The notes beneath the pieces are model-generated. The model was not told where the DNA came from and searched no databases. It worked only from the letters and a program-made list of their open reading frames with translations. Below are positions 1 through 8,281 of a DNA stretch of 37,000 nt, piece by piece (the first letter of the stretch is position 1; every line of letters begins with the position of its first letter). Origin of the DNA: an uncultured Oceanospirillales bacterium (GTDB lineage: Bacteria; Pseudomonadota; Gammaproteobacteria; Pseudomonadales; Endozoicomonadaceae); the NCBI GenBank assembly GCA_947040555.1, contig CAMRBW010000024.1, positions 1 to 37,000 of the forward strand, given 5' to 3'. A program made the position numbers and the translations under genes.

Positions 1-185
1 TTTAGTCCCCACTCATACGGAGAACATTAACAGTTTGACCTGCCACGGCTTCATCTTGATCTTGATCTCACGCTTTGCTTCTTCCATCACTCAGTTTTGC
101 TCCACCGATATTGTTATTAGGCTCCCCCGATGCACCGGAAACGATGCCCCAATAATAGAGGGCCTTGTCAATCGGGCATATGGCA

Positions 186-649
186 TTATACGTACAGTGT
201 CGTTTTTAAATCCTGGACGGCTTGTTGATACTCTTTTTTACCGCTAAAAGTGTTGATTATCTGCACGGGTGTACCGAGGGTAGTAAACGGCTTAAGTCGT
301 AATATTTTATATCCTTGATATGTTCAACACCCGCATCGGCATACTTCTCCAGCAACGCCTCCAGCACCTTTTTAGCCTCATCGCCATACTTGGTGAAGTA
401 GTTGCGTTTGCGGACGTTCTCTGCTCGTTCACGGCGGGTAAGCGGCGGTTGATCGAAGACGATGTGGCAAATCAGATCAAAGGGATCAAGCTCGTTGCCC
501 TGTTTTTTGGTGACTTCTGCCTGTAGTTCTTCCCAGAATACCCCTTGTTCAGCCAGTTCCTCGATGATGGCTTTCTTCTGGTCTGCTGACGACCAACAAT
601 GAAGCAGGGCAAGAAGGCGGTGACAAAATTTGCCAGCCACAGGTTCCAA
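186..649 (-). pseudogene. hsdR: Type I restriction enzyme R subunit (HsdR), frameshifted C-terminal remnant
   Basis: Read on the minus strand, the first frame (649 down to about 305) carries the C-terminal HsdR signature: KKAIIEELAEQGVF, then DPFDLICHIVFDQPPLTRRE, then NVRKRNYFTKYGDEAKKVLE. That frame breaks after DIK and stops at 257. The neighbouring frame continues with LKPFTTLGTPVQIINTF and ends QDLKTTLYV followed by TAA at 186-188, which is the usual HsdR C-terminus. So one base seems to have been lost in an A-rich run near 303-312. Only about 150 residues of a protein normally near 800-1000 remain, and no helicase motifs, hsdS or hsdM are present. In its family HsdR is the ATP-dependent translocase/nuclease subunit; this copy cannot be functional. 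Family recognition is from remembered motifs, and the frameshift is read directly. Confidence 0.85.
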
Positions 650-714
650 CCAGTATTAGCTGTGGGACTCATAAGAGTCACTGAAATTTCGGGGTGCCCA
701 TGGAGAAAACAGAT

Positions 715-735
715 AAGCCCGGAAAAACCGGGCTT
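715..735 (-). terminator. Hairpin downstream of the DUF2057 gene
   Basis: AAGCCCGG (715-722) and CCGGGCTT (728-735) form a perfect 8-bp stem with an AAAAA loop. It lies just after the stop codon of the minus-strand DUF2057 gene. The tail on the minus strand is only moderately T-rich, so this is a probable rather than certain intrinsic terminator. Confidence 0.6.
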
Positions 736-767
736 ATGCAATATTAACTTCCGGTGAAGTACCAGAG

Positions 768-1454
768 TTATTTGCCAGAACGTTTCATCGAACGCTCAGC
801 CCACTCCATAAAGCGGATGCGGGTTTCCTGATCTGCCTGCTGGAACCAGTAGTGCAGCATCTGTTCGGACAACAGCACATCACCGATGCGGGTTTGCACG
901 CCACCTTCGGCGGGAAGTTTGGCACTGTCGTTATTCATCAGAGCCAGTGCTGCAAATGGAGCGCGGGATTCAATCGCGGCCTCATTTCCTGTGGCGTTGA
1001 ACTCACGCAGCTCAGTGACCAGATCACGGCTGACCTGCATACCTTCCTTCTTCAGCTGTGCCAGTTTAAAGGGTACGTTTTCACCCTTGCCATTGGTCAG
1101 TTTGAAGGCAGGATTTTTGTCGAACTGTTTGGCGGCAGACAGATTGGTCAGAGGCGTGGCGGCCAGATTAATGGTGCTGTCACCCTGATCGGCAAAAGTC
1201 ACCACATAGTACTCGGAGCGGAACAGATCCTGACTGCTGCCATTGCGAAAGCTGTCAAAAATGCGGAAAACCATCTGCTGATCACCTGTTGGCAGGGCAA
1301 TATCTTCGGCCTTACCAAAGAAAGTTCTGGATGATTTATAAGCCTTGCCGTTGATCACTTCCAGTTCAATGTTCTTGTCAACGGTCAGATTGGCAGCCCA
1401 GGAAGGGGCAGACAAAATAGCTGCTACCAGGGTCAAAGTACGCCCGAATTTCAT
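768..1454 (-). CDS. DUF2057 family secreted protein (YccT/CsgI-like)
   Basis: This 228-residue protein starts MKFGRTLTLVAA and has a typical Sec signal peptide with probable cleavage after residue 20 (SWA/A), so it should be exported to the periplasm. The mature part begins NLTVDKNIELEVINGK and contains QQMVFRIFDSFRNG and FRSEYYVVTF, the pattern of the DUF2057 family. In E. coli the family member YccT has been linked to inhibition of curli assembly; whether that applies here is unknown. The ATG at 1454 is chosen over longer upstream options because AAGGAGT lies at 1461-1467 and the signal peptide begins exactly there. The gene is divergent from the PAS/HTH regulator, and the intergenic operator-like boxes could serve both. 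No conserved catalytic residue is evident. Confidence 0.85.
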   Translation of the reverse strand: MKFGRTLTLVAAILSAPSWAANLTVDKNIELEVINGKAYKSSRTFFGKAEDIALPTGDQQMVFRIFDSFRNGSSQDLFRSEYYVVTFADQGDSTINLAATPLTNLSAAKQFDKNPAFKLTNGKGENVPFKLAQLKKEGMQVSRDLVTELREFNATGNEAAIESRAPFAALALMNNDSAKLPAEGGVQTRIGDVLLSEQMLHYWFQQADQETRIRFMEWAERSMKRSGK

Positions 1455-1835
1455 CACTACACTCCTTAAGACAAATTCGGCTGAAAACCGATTCAGATTC
1501 AATTGCGGCCAACCTTGCACATCCGATCCTGGCAATGCAACAGAGACAATGAAAATTTCGCAAAACCACTACGCGACAACCACGAAACAAGCATCTTCTG
1601 TAAATCATACGTACAAGGACGTATATAAACCATTCAACAGTAGTGAAAAAACTAAACTTATATTGACCTGAAACAGGTTATGGGTGTAATTATTCAACTA
1701 TAGTTTATCAACTTTAGTTGATAAACTTTAGCTGATTTTATTTGCATATAGTCGTTTATCATGTCGAGGATGAATATCCGGTAGATGGGATTATCAGACG
1801 TACAATACAATTTTTGAGAAGTGCAGGCTGAGCTG
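1455..1835. promoter_or_regulatory. Divergent intergenic region between DUF2057 gene and regulator
   Basis: These 381 bases separate two divergent genes and must hold both promoters. They contain a short inverted repeat (ATACGT at 1607-1612, ACGTAT at 1619-1624) and the tandem palindromic boxes listed separately. The right half is AT-rich. I could not pick a convincing -35/-10 pair by eye. Confidence 0.5.
1695..1734. repeat. Three tandem palindromic boxes at 14-bp spacing (candidate operator array)
   Basis: CAACTATAGTTT (1695-1706), CAACTTTAGTTG (1709-1720) and AAACTTTAGCTG (1723-1734) are variants of the same near-palindromic 12-mer, placed every 14 bp. The middle unit is symmetric apart from its centre, and with its flanks it makes a longer stem: AGTTTATCAACT (1702-1713) pairs perfectly with AGTTGATAAACT (1716-1727). 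The array lies about 100 bp before the regulator gene. This looks like a cooperative binding site for a dimeric regulator, perhaps the adjacent YheO-like protein, but no factor can be assigned from sequence. Confidence 0.6.
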
Positions 1836-2555
1836 ATGACACTGGACGTAGAAATTTCTGCTACAGATACCGTTATAAACGACGACGATTGTTTGTGGCG
1901 TCGCACGTTCAGTGATGATGACCGCAAAATCATCCGTTCAATGGAAACCATTGTAAACGGCATTGCCAGTGTATTTGGCAGTTTCTGTGAAGTTGTTCTG
2001 CACTCTCTGGAAAATCCGGCACGATCTGTTGTAAAGATTGCCAACGGCATAACAACAGGACGTGACGTAGATAGCCCTATTACCGCAGATGCACTGAAAC
2101 AACTGCATGAAATTGCTCTGCAGGAAGGTTCGGATATTCGACACACCTGCAAAAGAACTCCGGACGGCCAACTGTTCAAATCCACAAGCATGGTGATCCG
2201 CAATGCTCAGCAAAAGCCGATTGGCATGCTCTGCATTAACATCAACATGAGTGTTCCCGTCAGTGACTTTATGCAGGCTTTTGCGGTTCCAGGCGCCGAT
2301 CAGGCACCCGCTGTCGGACACTTTCCAGCCAGCGTTGACGATCTGGTAGAGAGCACTGTGGATCGGACGATTGCCGAGATTAACAGTAACCAGCAACTTT
2401 CCAACAAAGTCAAAAACAAGCATACGATCATGTCCCTCTATGAGAAGGGTATTTTTGACATTAAGGAAAGTGTGCCACTTGTGGCAAGGAAACTGGGTGT
2501 ATCCCGGCACACGGTTTATCTTTACATTCGCCAGCGTAAATTTGGTGAAGGTTAA
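1836..2555 (+). CDS. YheO/DauR-family PAS and helix-turn-helix transcriptional regulator
   Basis: This protein of about 239 residues has the two-part layout of the YheO/DauR family. An N-terminal PAS-like domain (about residues 30-140) contains GSFCEVVLHSLENP and the motif PIGMLCININMSV. A C-terminal helix-turn-helix follows near residues 205-235, with IKESVPLVARKLGVSRHTVY. It probably acts as a cytoplasmic DNA-binding sensor; the ligand is unknown. ATG 1836 is preferred because GCAGG lies 8 bases upstream; a GTG at 1821 in the same frame is possible and adds five residues. The palindromic box array upstream is a plausible autoregulatory site. It is transcribed toward pta with an 81-base gap, so it could influence fermentation genes, but that is inference. 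Confidence 0.85.
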   Translation: MTLDVEISATDTVINDDDCLWRRTFSDDDRKIIRSMETIVNGIASVFGSFCEVVLHSLENPARSVVKIANGITTGRDVDSPITADALKQLHEIALQEGSDIRHTCKRTPDGQLFKSTSMVIRNAQQKPIGMLCININMSVPVSDFMQAFAVPGADQAPAVGHFPASVDDLVESTVDRTIAEINSNQQLSNKVKNKHTIMSLYEKGIFDIKESVPLVARKLGVSRHTVYLYIRQRKFGEG

Positions 2556-2636
2556 AGCCTTTTGACATTCAGGCAGCTCCGGCAACCATTGGTTCCGCCG
2601 GAGACTGTTCAGTAGTATCTGGATAGACTTTCGATC

Positions 2637-4745
2637 ATGCATACTTTTTTTGTTGCGCCAACACACCACGGTGTTGGTCTGACCTCCGTATCTCTCGGAC
2701 TGGTTCGCGCTCTGGATAAGCTGGGCTGCCGTGTTCGCTTCTTCAAGCCCGTCGCCCAGACCGCGTCTGCGAATGGCTCCGAAAATTCCGTGGAGATGGT
2801 GCGCGCCACCATGTCCCAGCAGACAGTTGACCCTATTTCTTTCCGCCGCGTAGAAGACCTGCTAGGTGCCAACAAGCGCGACGTACTGATGGAAGAGATC
2901 GTCAGTAACTTTGATCGTGTTTGCACCGGTGCCGATGTTGTTATCGTCGAAGGTCTGGTGCCAACCCGTGATGCTCCTTATCTTGCTCGCGTGAACGCAG
3001 AAATCGCCAAGACCCTGAATGCCAAGGTTATTCTTGTTGGCCAGGCCGACAAGGGCGAAGGTCTGACCGATGTGGCTGACCATCTGCATATTGCTGCTGA
3101 TATTTTCGGTGGCCTGGATAGCAAAAACGTTCTCGGTTACATCCTGAACAAGCTGAACACCAAAGCTATGGATGATCTGGGTGGCGAAGGTATTTTTGAC
3201 CCGCTGACCGGTCTGGAGCGTGTTGAAGCTCTGCCACTGGGCTACATCCCATGGCGCAGCGAACTGTCGGCAGTCCGTACTAAAGATGTTGCCGAGGAGC
3301 TGAAAGCCGAAGTGCTGTTTGCCGGTGATATGGCCTTCCGTCGTGTCACTCGCTGCATTCTGTGTGTCCGCACTGCTGCCAATATGAGTCACCTGCTCAA
3401 GCCTGGCGCACTGATTGTTGTTTCCGGCGACCGGGATGACGTGATTCTGGCTGCCTGTATGGCTGCCCAGAACGGTGTACCTCTGGCGGGCATCCTGATT
3501 ACCGGTGGCGACAAGCCTGCAGAAGGTGTTCTCGCTCTGGTGGAGCGATGCCTGCACGACACTGGTCTTCCCGTTCTGATGGTACAGGATGGCTCTTTTG
3601 AGACCGTTACCCGCCTGGATCGCATGAGTTCTGCCGTACGTTCCGATGATCTGGAACGTGTTGAACTGATGATGGAGGCTATTGCTGAGCACATCAACGT
3701 AGAAACCCTGCGTAACCTGATTGCTGCCGCCAGCGAGAAGCGTCTCTCTCCTCCAGCATTCCGCTACCAACTGATGCGCAAAGCGCAGTCGGCTAACAAG
3801 CGTGTTGTTCTGCCTGAAGGTGATGAGCCACGTACCATCAAGGCGGCGGCTATCTGTCAGGAACGCGGTATCGCCAACTGTGTGCTGCTGGGCAAGCCGG
3901 AAATCATCCGTGCCGTTGCTGAAGCTCAGGGTATCGAATTACCGGAAGGTCTGGAAATCATGGATATGGACGTAGTCCGTAGCCAGTATGTCGAGCCAAT
4001 GGTTGAGCTGCGCAAGAGCAAGGGCCTGACCGCACCTATGGCGGAATCCCAACTGGAAGACACTGTTGTTCTGGGCACCATGATGCTGGCTCAGGGCGAT
4101 GTTGACGGTCTGGTTTCCGGTGCTTTACACACCACCGCCAACACCATTCGTCCTGCATTCCAGCTGATCAAGACCAAGCCTGATGCAGCCAATGTGTCGT
4201 CTGTATTCTTTATGCTGATGCCGGATCAGGTACTGGTTTACGGTGACTGTGCCGTTAACCCTGATCCAACTGCAGAGCAACTGGCAGATATCGCCATTCA
4301 GAGTGCTGACTCCGCTGCCGCCTTCGGTGTTGAGCCTCGTGTAGCAATGATCAGTTACTCGACCGGCACCTCTGGTATCGGTGCTGATGTAGACAAAGTA
4401 CGTGAAGCAACCCGTATCGCTAAAGAGCGTCGCCCTGATCTGATCATCGACGGCCCTCTGCAGTACGATGCGGCTTCTGTTGAGTCCGTAGCCAACAGCA
4501 AGGCTCCAGGAAGTTCTGTTGCCGGTCGTGCGACAGTATTCATATTCCCTGACCTGAACACCGGTAACACCACTTATAAGGCGGTACAGCGTAGCGCCAA
4601 TGTTGTGAGTGTTGGTCCGATGCTGCAGGGCTTGAACAAGCCTGTAAACGACCTGTCCCGCGGCGCATTGGTAGACGACATCGTTTACACAATCGCTCTG
4701 ACCGCGATTCAGGCACAGGCCGAAGAAGACGCGAAAAACGCTTAA
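2637..4745 (+). CDS. pta: Phosphate acetyltransferase, long form
   Basis: Phosphate acetyltransferase converts acetyl-CoA and phosphate to acetyl phosphate and CoA in the cytoplasm, the first step of acetate overflow. The 702-residue length matches the long enterobacterial-type enzyme. It has an N-terminal BioD-like P-loop domain (THHGVGLTSVSLGLVRALDK, residues 8-27), a middle DRTGG domain (about 215-330) and a C-terminal catalytic PTA_PTB domain (about 375-695). The last includes KRVVLPEGDEPRT, VDGLVSGALHTTANTIRPA and SYSTGTSG. The start ATG at 2637 fits the family N-terminus, though no strong Shine-Dalgarno precedes it. Its usual partner ackA is not adjacent. Here pta is followed by pflB in the same direction after 133 bases, a sensible pairing because PflB makes the acetyl-CoA that Pta uses. 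Confidence 0.97.
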   Translation: MHTFFVAPTHHGVGLTSVSLGLVRALDKLGCRVRFFKPVAQTASANGSENSVEMVRATMSQQTVDPISFRRVEDLLGANKRDVLMEEIVSNFDRVCTGADVVIVEGLVPTRDAPYLARVNAEIAKTLNAKVILVGQADKGEGLTDVADHLHIAADIFGGLDSKNVLGYILNKLNTKAMDDLGGEGIFDPLTGLERVEALPLGYIPWRSELSAVRTKDVAEELKAEVLFAGDMAFRRVTRCILCVRTAANMSHLLKPGALIVVSGDRDDVILAACMAAQNGVPLAGILITGGDKPAEGVLALVERCLHDTGLPVLMVQDGSFETVTRLDRMSSAVRSDDLERVELMMEAIAEHINVETLRNLIAAASEKRLSPPAFRYQLMRKAQSANKRVVLPEGDEPRTIKAAAICQERGIANCVLLGKPEIIRAVAEAQGIELPEGLEIMDMDVVRSQYVEPMVELRKSKGLTAPMAESQLEDTVVLGTMMLAQGDVDGLVSGALHTTANTIRPAFQLIKTKPDAANVSSVFFMLMPDQVLVYGDCAVNPDPTAEQLADIAIQSADSAAAFGVEPRVAMISYSTGTSGIGADVDKVREATRIAKERRPDLIIDGPLQYDAASVESVANSKAPGSSVAGRATVFIFPDLNTGNTTYKAVQRSANVVSVGPMLQGLNKPVNDLSRGALVDDIVYTIALTAIQAQAEEDAKNA

Positions 4746-4769
4746 CGCGCTTGCGGTCGTGACAAATTT

Positions 4770-4810
4770 TTAAGGATGTGGTCGCCAGTGACGGGAGCGT
4801 AAGGATGCTG
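4770..4810 (+). mobile_element. Short transposase scar in the pta-pflB gap
   Basis: These 41 bases match 8062-8102 with six mismatches by my hand alignment, sharing TTAAGGATGTGGTCGCC at the left. Both copies keep a reading frame: here [14 protein letters not shown], at the other site FKDVVADDGSGRML. The second copy belongs to a longer transposase-like fragment, so this is probably an insertion-sequence remnant. The frame runs on to a stop just before pflB. An alternative is a short dispersed repeat. Confidence 0.6.
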
Positions 4811-4878
4811 CCGACGCTGGAACCACGCAAGTTATAACCCTGACACTGATGCTGAAAGTAGCACGAGAGGGTAATTTA

Positions 4879-7155
4879 ATGACTACTGAACAATTTCAAG
4901 CAGCTTGGGAAGGCTTCACAGCCGGTGACTGGAAAGAGTCCGTAAACGTTCGTGACTTCATCCAGCTGAACTACACCCCTTACGAGGGTGACCAAGACTT
5001 CCTGACCGGCGCCACCGAAGCGACCGATACCTTGTGGGACAAGGTTATGGAAGGCATCAAGATTGAGAACAAGACCCACTCGCCTCTCGATTTTGACACC
5101 CAACTGCCATCCACCATCACCAGCCACGATGCCGGTTACATTACCAAGGAACTGGAGACCATCGTTGGTCTGCAGACCGAAGCGCCGCTGAAGCGTGCCA
5201 TCATACCGAACGGTGGCATCCGTATGGTTGAAAGTTCCTGCCAGGCTTATGGCCGTGAGCTGGATCCAACAACCAAAGAGATCTTCACCAAGTACCGCAA
5301 GACCCACAACCAGGGTGTATTCGATGTTTACACCGCTGGCATCACGGCTTGCCGTAAGTCCGGCGTACTGACTGGTCTGCCAGATGCGTACGGCCGTGGT
5401 CGTATCATCGGTGACTACCGTCGTGTAGCGCTGTACGGTATCGACTTCCTGATGAAAGATCGTGCCAAGCAGCACAAGTCTCTGGAAGAGAAGCTGAGCA
5501 ACGGCGAAGATCTGGAAGCAACTATCCGTCTGCGTGAAGAGCTGTTCGATCAATACCGCGCTCTGGGCGACATGAAGATCATGGCTCAGAAGTACGGCTA
5601 CGACATCAGCGGTCCTGCTACCAACGCTCAAGAAGCTGTACAGTGGACCTACTTCGCTTACCTGGCTGCCATCAAGAGCCAGAACGGTGCGGCCATGTCT
5701 CTGGGTCGTACCGCGACCTTCCTGGACGTTTACATTCAGCGTGACCTGGCTAAAGGTCTGATCACCGAACAGGAAGCTCAGGAGTTCATCGACCACTTCG
5801 TAATGAAGCTGCGTATGGTGCGTTTCCTGCGTACTCCTGAGTACGATCAGCTGTTCTCCGGCGACCCAATCTGGGCTACTGAATCCATCGGTGGTATGGG
5901 TCTGGATGGTCGTACACTGGTTTCCAAGACCAGCTTCCGTTTCCTGAACACCCTGTACAACATGGGCCCATCTCCTGAGCCGAACATCACGGTTCTGTGG
6001 TCCGAGCAGCTGCCACAGGGCTTCAAAGAGTACTGTGCCAAGGTCTCTATCGATACCAGCGCTATTCAGTACGAAAACGATGACCTGATGCGTCCTGATA
6101 TGACCAGCGATGACTATGCAATCGCGTGTTGCGTATCACCAATGATCGTTGGTAAGCAGATGCAGTTCTTCGGTGCGCGCTGCAACTTGGCCAAGGCTAT
6201 GCTGTACGCCATCAATGGTGGTGTGGACGAGAAGATGAAAATTCAGATCGCTCCAAAGACTGCCCCGATCACTAGCGAATACCTGAACTACGACGAAGTG
6301 TTTGCACGCTTCGACGAAACCATGGATTGGCTGGCGACCCAGTACGTGACTGCCCTGAACTGCATCCACTACATGCACGACAAGTACAGCTACGAAGCCG
6401 CTCTGCTGGCTCTGCACGACCGTGACATTATTCGTACTATGGCGTGTGGTATTGCGGGTCTGTCCATCGCTGCTGACTCTCTGTCTGCTATCAAGTACGC
6501 CAAGGTTAAGCCGGTTCGTGACGAAAACGGTATCGCGGTAGACTTCGAAATCGAAGGCGACTATCCAAAATACGGCAATAACGACGACGCCGTAGACAGC
6601 ATTGCCTGTGATCTGGTTGAGCGCTTTATGAAGAAGGTTGCCTCTCACAAGATGTACCGCAACGCTATCCCAACCCAGTCTGTACTGACCATCACCTCTA
6701 ACGTGGTCTACGGTCTGAAGACGGGTAACACGCCAGACGGTCGTCGTGCAGGTCAGCCTTTCGGTCCCGGTGCCAACCCAATGCACGGTCGTGACACCAG
6801 CGGTGCTGTTGCCTCCCTGAGCTCCGTTGCCAAGCTCCCATTTGAGTACGCGAAGGACGGTATCTCCTACACCTTCTCCATCGTACCTCGTGCGCTGGGT
6901 AAGGACGACAAGAGCCGTCAGGTTAACCTGGCTGGTCTGATGGACGGTTACTTCCATAACGAATCGGCGCGTGAAGGTGGTCAGCACCTGAACGTGAACG
7001 TTATGAACCGCGAGATGCTGATGGATGCTATGGAAAACCCAACCAAGTACCCAAGCCTGACCATCCGTGTATCCGGTTACGCTGTACGTTTTAACTCTCT
7101 GACCAAAGAGCAGCAGAACGATGTAATCACCCGTACCTTTACTGAAACTATGTAA
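4879..7155 (+). CDS. pflB: Formate C-acetyltransferase (pyruvate formate-lyase)
   Basis: PflB is the cytoplasmic glycyl-radical enzyme that splits pyruvate with CoA into acetyl-CoA and formate during anaerobic growth. The 758-residue protein is nearly the length of E. coli PflB (760). It has the adjacent catalytic cysteines C417-C418 in [12 protein letters not shown] and the radical glycine G733 in [11 protein letters not shown] near the C-terminus. The substrate-site stretch [13 protein letters not shown] is also present. ATG 4879 is chosen because AGAGGG ends about 8 bases before it and [13 protein letters not shown] is the family N-terminus; an in-frame ATG at 4849 lacks this support. The activase gene pflA and the formate channel focA, often adjacent, are not in the window. 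A hairpin terminator follows. Confidence 0.98.
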   Translation: MTTEQFQAAWEGFTAGDWKESVNVRDFIQLNYTPYEGDQDFLTGATEATDTLWDKVMEGIKIENKTHSPLDFDTQLPSTITSHDAGYITKELETIVGLQTEAPLKRAIIPNGGIRMVESSCQAYGRELDPTTKEIFTKYRKTHNQGVFDVYTAGITACRKSGVLTGLPDAYGRGRIIGDYRRVALYGIDFLMKDRAKQHKSLEEKLSNGEDLEATIRLREELFDQYRALGDMKIMAQKYGYDISGPATNAQEAVQWTYFAYLAAIKSQNGAAMSLGRTATFLDVYIQRDLAKGLITEQEAQEFIDHFVMKLRMVRFLRTPEYDQLFSGDPIWATESIGGMGLDGRTLVSKTSFRFLNTLYNMGPSPEPNITVLWSEQLPQGFKEYCAKVSIDTSAIQYENDDLMRPDMTSDDYAIACCVSPMIVGKQMQFFGARCNLAKAMLYAINGGVDEKMKIQIAPKTAPITSEYLNYDEVFARFDETMDWLATQYVTALNCIHYMHDKYSYEAALLALHDRDIIRTMACGIAGLSIAADSLSAIKYAKVKPVRDENGIAVDFEIEGDYPKYGNNDDAVDSIACDLVERFMKKVASHKMYRNAIPTQSVLTITSNVVYGLKTGNTPDGRRAGQPFGPGANPMHGRDTSGAVASLSSVAKLPFEYAKDGISYTFSIVPRALGKDDKSRQVNLAGLMDGYFHNESAREGGQHLNVNVMNREMLMDAMENPTKYPSLTIRVSGYAVRFNSLTKEQQNDVITRTFTETM

Positions 7156-7164
7156 AAGAGACGG

Positions 7165-7190
7165 TTAGGGAGACTTTAAAGTCTCCCTAA
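7165..7190. repeat. 26-bp perfect palindrome after pflB
   Basis: The half-site TTAGGGAGACTTT (7165-7177) is followed directly by its exact reverse complement (7178-7190). It lies 9 bases after the pflB stop and just before a classic terminator. With no loop and no T-run it is not an obvious terminator itself; it may protect the mRNA 3' end or be a binding site. Confidence 0.7.
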
Positions 7191-7195
7191 AAACG

Positions 7196-7227
7196 AAAGG
7201 CCGCAGAAGTGATTCCGCGGCCTTTTT
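7196..7227 (+). terminator. Intrinsic terminator of pflB
   Basis: AAAGGCCGC (7196-7204) pairs with GCGGCCTTT (7217-7225) around a 12-base loop and runs into TTTTT. This is a canonical rho-independent terminator for the plus strand. The A-rich left arm could also act on the minus strand for the converging pilin gene. Confidence 0.85.
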
Positions 7228-7259
7228 CTATCCGATTTAGCATGAAAGGTGGCTCAGGG

Positions 7260-7802
7260 CTAGATGGGGTTTACGGCGCCTCCCGCAGCGACTCCTTTGG
7301 GAGGCGTTTCATATGCTTGATACCTGGACCTGCATTCGACTGGCAGATACTCACTATCAACTATATTTCTCGTTACTTGCTGACTGCCGGTCGTCGGCCC
7401 ACGACAAAACCAAGTAATAGAACCTTGTGTTGGAACATACGCGGGTCTGAGCCCAATTATATTCTTAGTAGGGTGGACCTTATTATTATAGGTAATAATA
7501 ATTATACCATCTGTACCGATAACTACTGATGTCACAGCATTACCGGAAATACTTTCCACGCCTGCTTCTGAATTTGTATCCGGAAAATCTCCATGCGTTG
7601 CGTGATACTCTGCCACTGCTACCTTCATTGACTGTGCCAGAGTAAGCCCCTCTGCAACATGAGCACGTTTGACGTAGTTTTGATAAGAAGGATAGGCAAT
7701 AGCGCTCAATATCCCGATTATCGCAACAACAATCATCAACTCAATAAGAGTGAAACCAAAACGGCCCGTTATTCTGATATTTTTATCCCTGATGCCACTC
7801 AT
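7260..7802 (-). CDS. Type IV major pilin-like protein
   Basis: This is a type IV prepilin: an inner-membrane precursor that is cleaved, N-methylated and assembled into a pilus or pseudopilus. The 180-residue sequence has a 16-residue leader ending RFG, then the mature start [20 protein letters not shown]. The invariant glutamate is at mature position 5 (E21). The hydrophobic helix covers about residues 17-40. C133 and C157 near the C-terminus would form the D-region disulfide of type IVa pilins. The start ATG at 7802 has AGGGAGAG about 5 bases upstream. No assembly genes (pilB, pilC, pilD) lie nearby, so it is an orphan in this window. The leader is longer than the 6-7 residues typical of PilA. 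Gene symbol withheld because several pilin classes fit. Confidence 0.92.
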   Translation of the reverse strand: MSGIRDKNIRITGRFGFTLIELMIVVAIIGILSAIAYPSYQNYVKRAHVAEGLTLAQSMKVAVAEYHATHGDFPDTNSEAGVESISGNAVTSVVIGTDGIIIITYNNKVHPTKNIIGLRPAYVPTQGSITWFCRGPTTGSQQVTRNIVDSEYLPVECRSRYQAYETPPKGVAAGGAVNPI

Positions 7803-7873
7803 CGTTCTCTCCCTAAACTGAGGCGACCTCCCTCAATTATAGACAACTGGCTTTCTCTCGCTCAGAAGATCCC

Positions 7874-7985
7874 GTAACTGCTCATTTTTAACTGGCAAAT
7901 CTGCACTTTTGAAACCGTAACTCCCGGAAATACTGGGCTTCCGGGGAGGAGGCGTCTCATTTGCCAGAGAATTATGAGCAGTTAC
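7874..7985. mobile_element. MITE-like or IS-end inverted-repeat element
   Basis: GTAACTGCTCAT (7874-7885) has its exact reverse complement at 7974-7985, and the inner GGCAAAT (7894-7900) pairs with ATTTGCC (7959-7965). The spacing is symmetric, so the two ends face each other across 112 bases. A further hairpin, CCCGGAA (7923-7929) with TTCCGGG (7939-7945), sits in the middle. There is no coding capacity. The layout fits a miniature inverted-repeat element or two joined IS ends, and transposase debris begins immediately to the right. No clear target-site duplication was identified. Confidence 0.5.
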
Positions 7986-8018
7986 AAAATCCCCGCCAGA
8001 CCAGAATTTTATATCTAT

Positions 8019-8198
8019 CAATACAGATCACTGATGATAGCTACGCAGAGCATTAATCTGTTTAAGGATGTGGTCGCCGATGACGGGAGTGGGAGAATGC
8101 TGACTGTGTGCAGCCAGAACAAACGCCTGTTTCGCTACGTACTCGCTGATAGCTGGTTCTGCTCAAACGACAACATGATGTTTATCTGCCATGATTTT
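8019..8198 (+). pseudogene. Transposase fragment (IS4/IS701-like DDE)
   Basis: The plus frame here reads YQYRSLMIATQSINLFKDVV, then ADDGSGRMLTVCSQNKR, then LFRYVLADSWFCSNDN and MMFICHDF. The string YVLADSWF followed by a polar run and MxFI resembles the region around the second catalytic aspartate of IS4/IS701-type DDE transposases. Only about 60 residues survive, with no first or third catalytic region, so it is inactive. A 41-base part of the same frame recurs at 4770-4810. An ATG at 7974 opens the frame but lies inside the inverted repeat and is probably fortuitous. The family call is from motif resemblance only. Confidence 0.55.
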
Positions 8199-8281
8199 TC
8201 ATGGATTTTTACTGAGACGGAGCTTTCTTACTATCTAATTGTCGTTTATAAGCTTTCACTTTATTCAATTCTGTAAAATAT

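Larger units (their letters stand above)
7803..8281. other. Gene-poor region with insertion-sequence debris
   Basis: This 479-base gap between the pilin gene and the LtaS-like gene holds a 112-base inverted-repeat structure (7874-7985) and a transposase fragment (8019-8198). I see no intact gene. The last ~80 bases are AT-rich and probably contain the promoter of the downstream membrane enzyme. Confidence 0.6.

Noticed and set aside
35..247. 70-codon plus frame at the left edge
   Set aside because: It runs antisense to the hsdR remnant and has no recognisable features.
472..741. 89-codon minus frame overlapping the hsdR remnant
   Set aside because: Out of frame with the HsdR-like sequence and overlaps the DUF2057 terminator; no protein-like pattern.
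2862..3770. 302-codon minus frame opposite pta
   Set aside because: Antisense to a well-matched enzyme gene, with no ribosome site or recognisable motifs.
4876..5796. 306-codon minus frame opposite pflB
   Set aside because: Shadow of pflB codon usage; pflB is certain.
7974..8276. Intact 100-residue gene from ATG 7974
   Set aside because: The ATG lies within an inverted repeat, only the middle resembles a transposase, and the C-terminal 25 residues look random; treated as a fragment.
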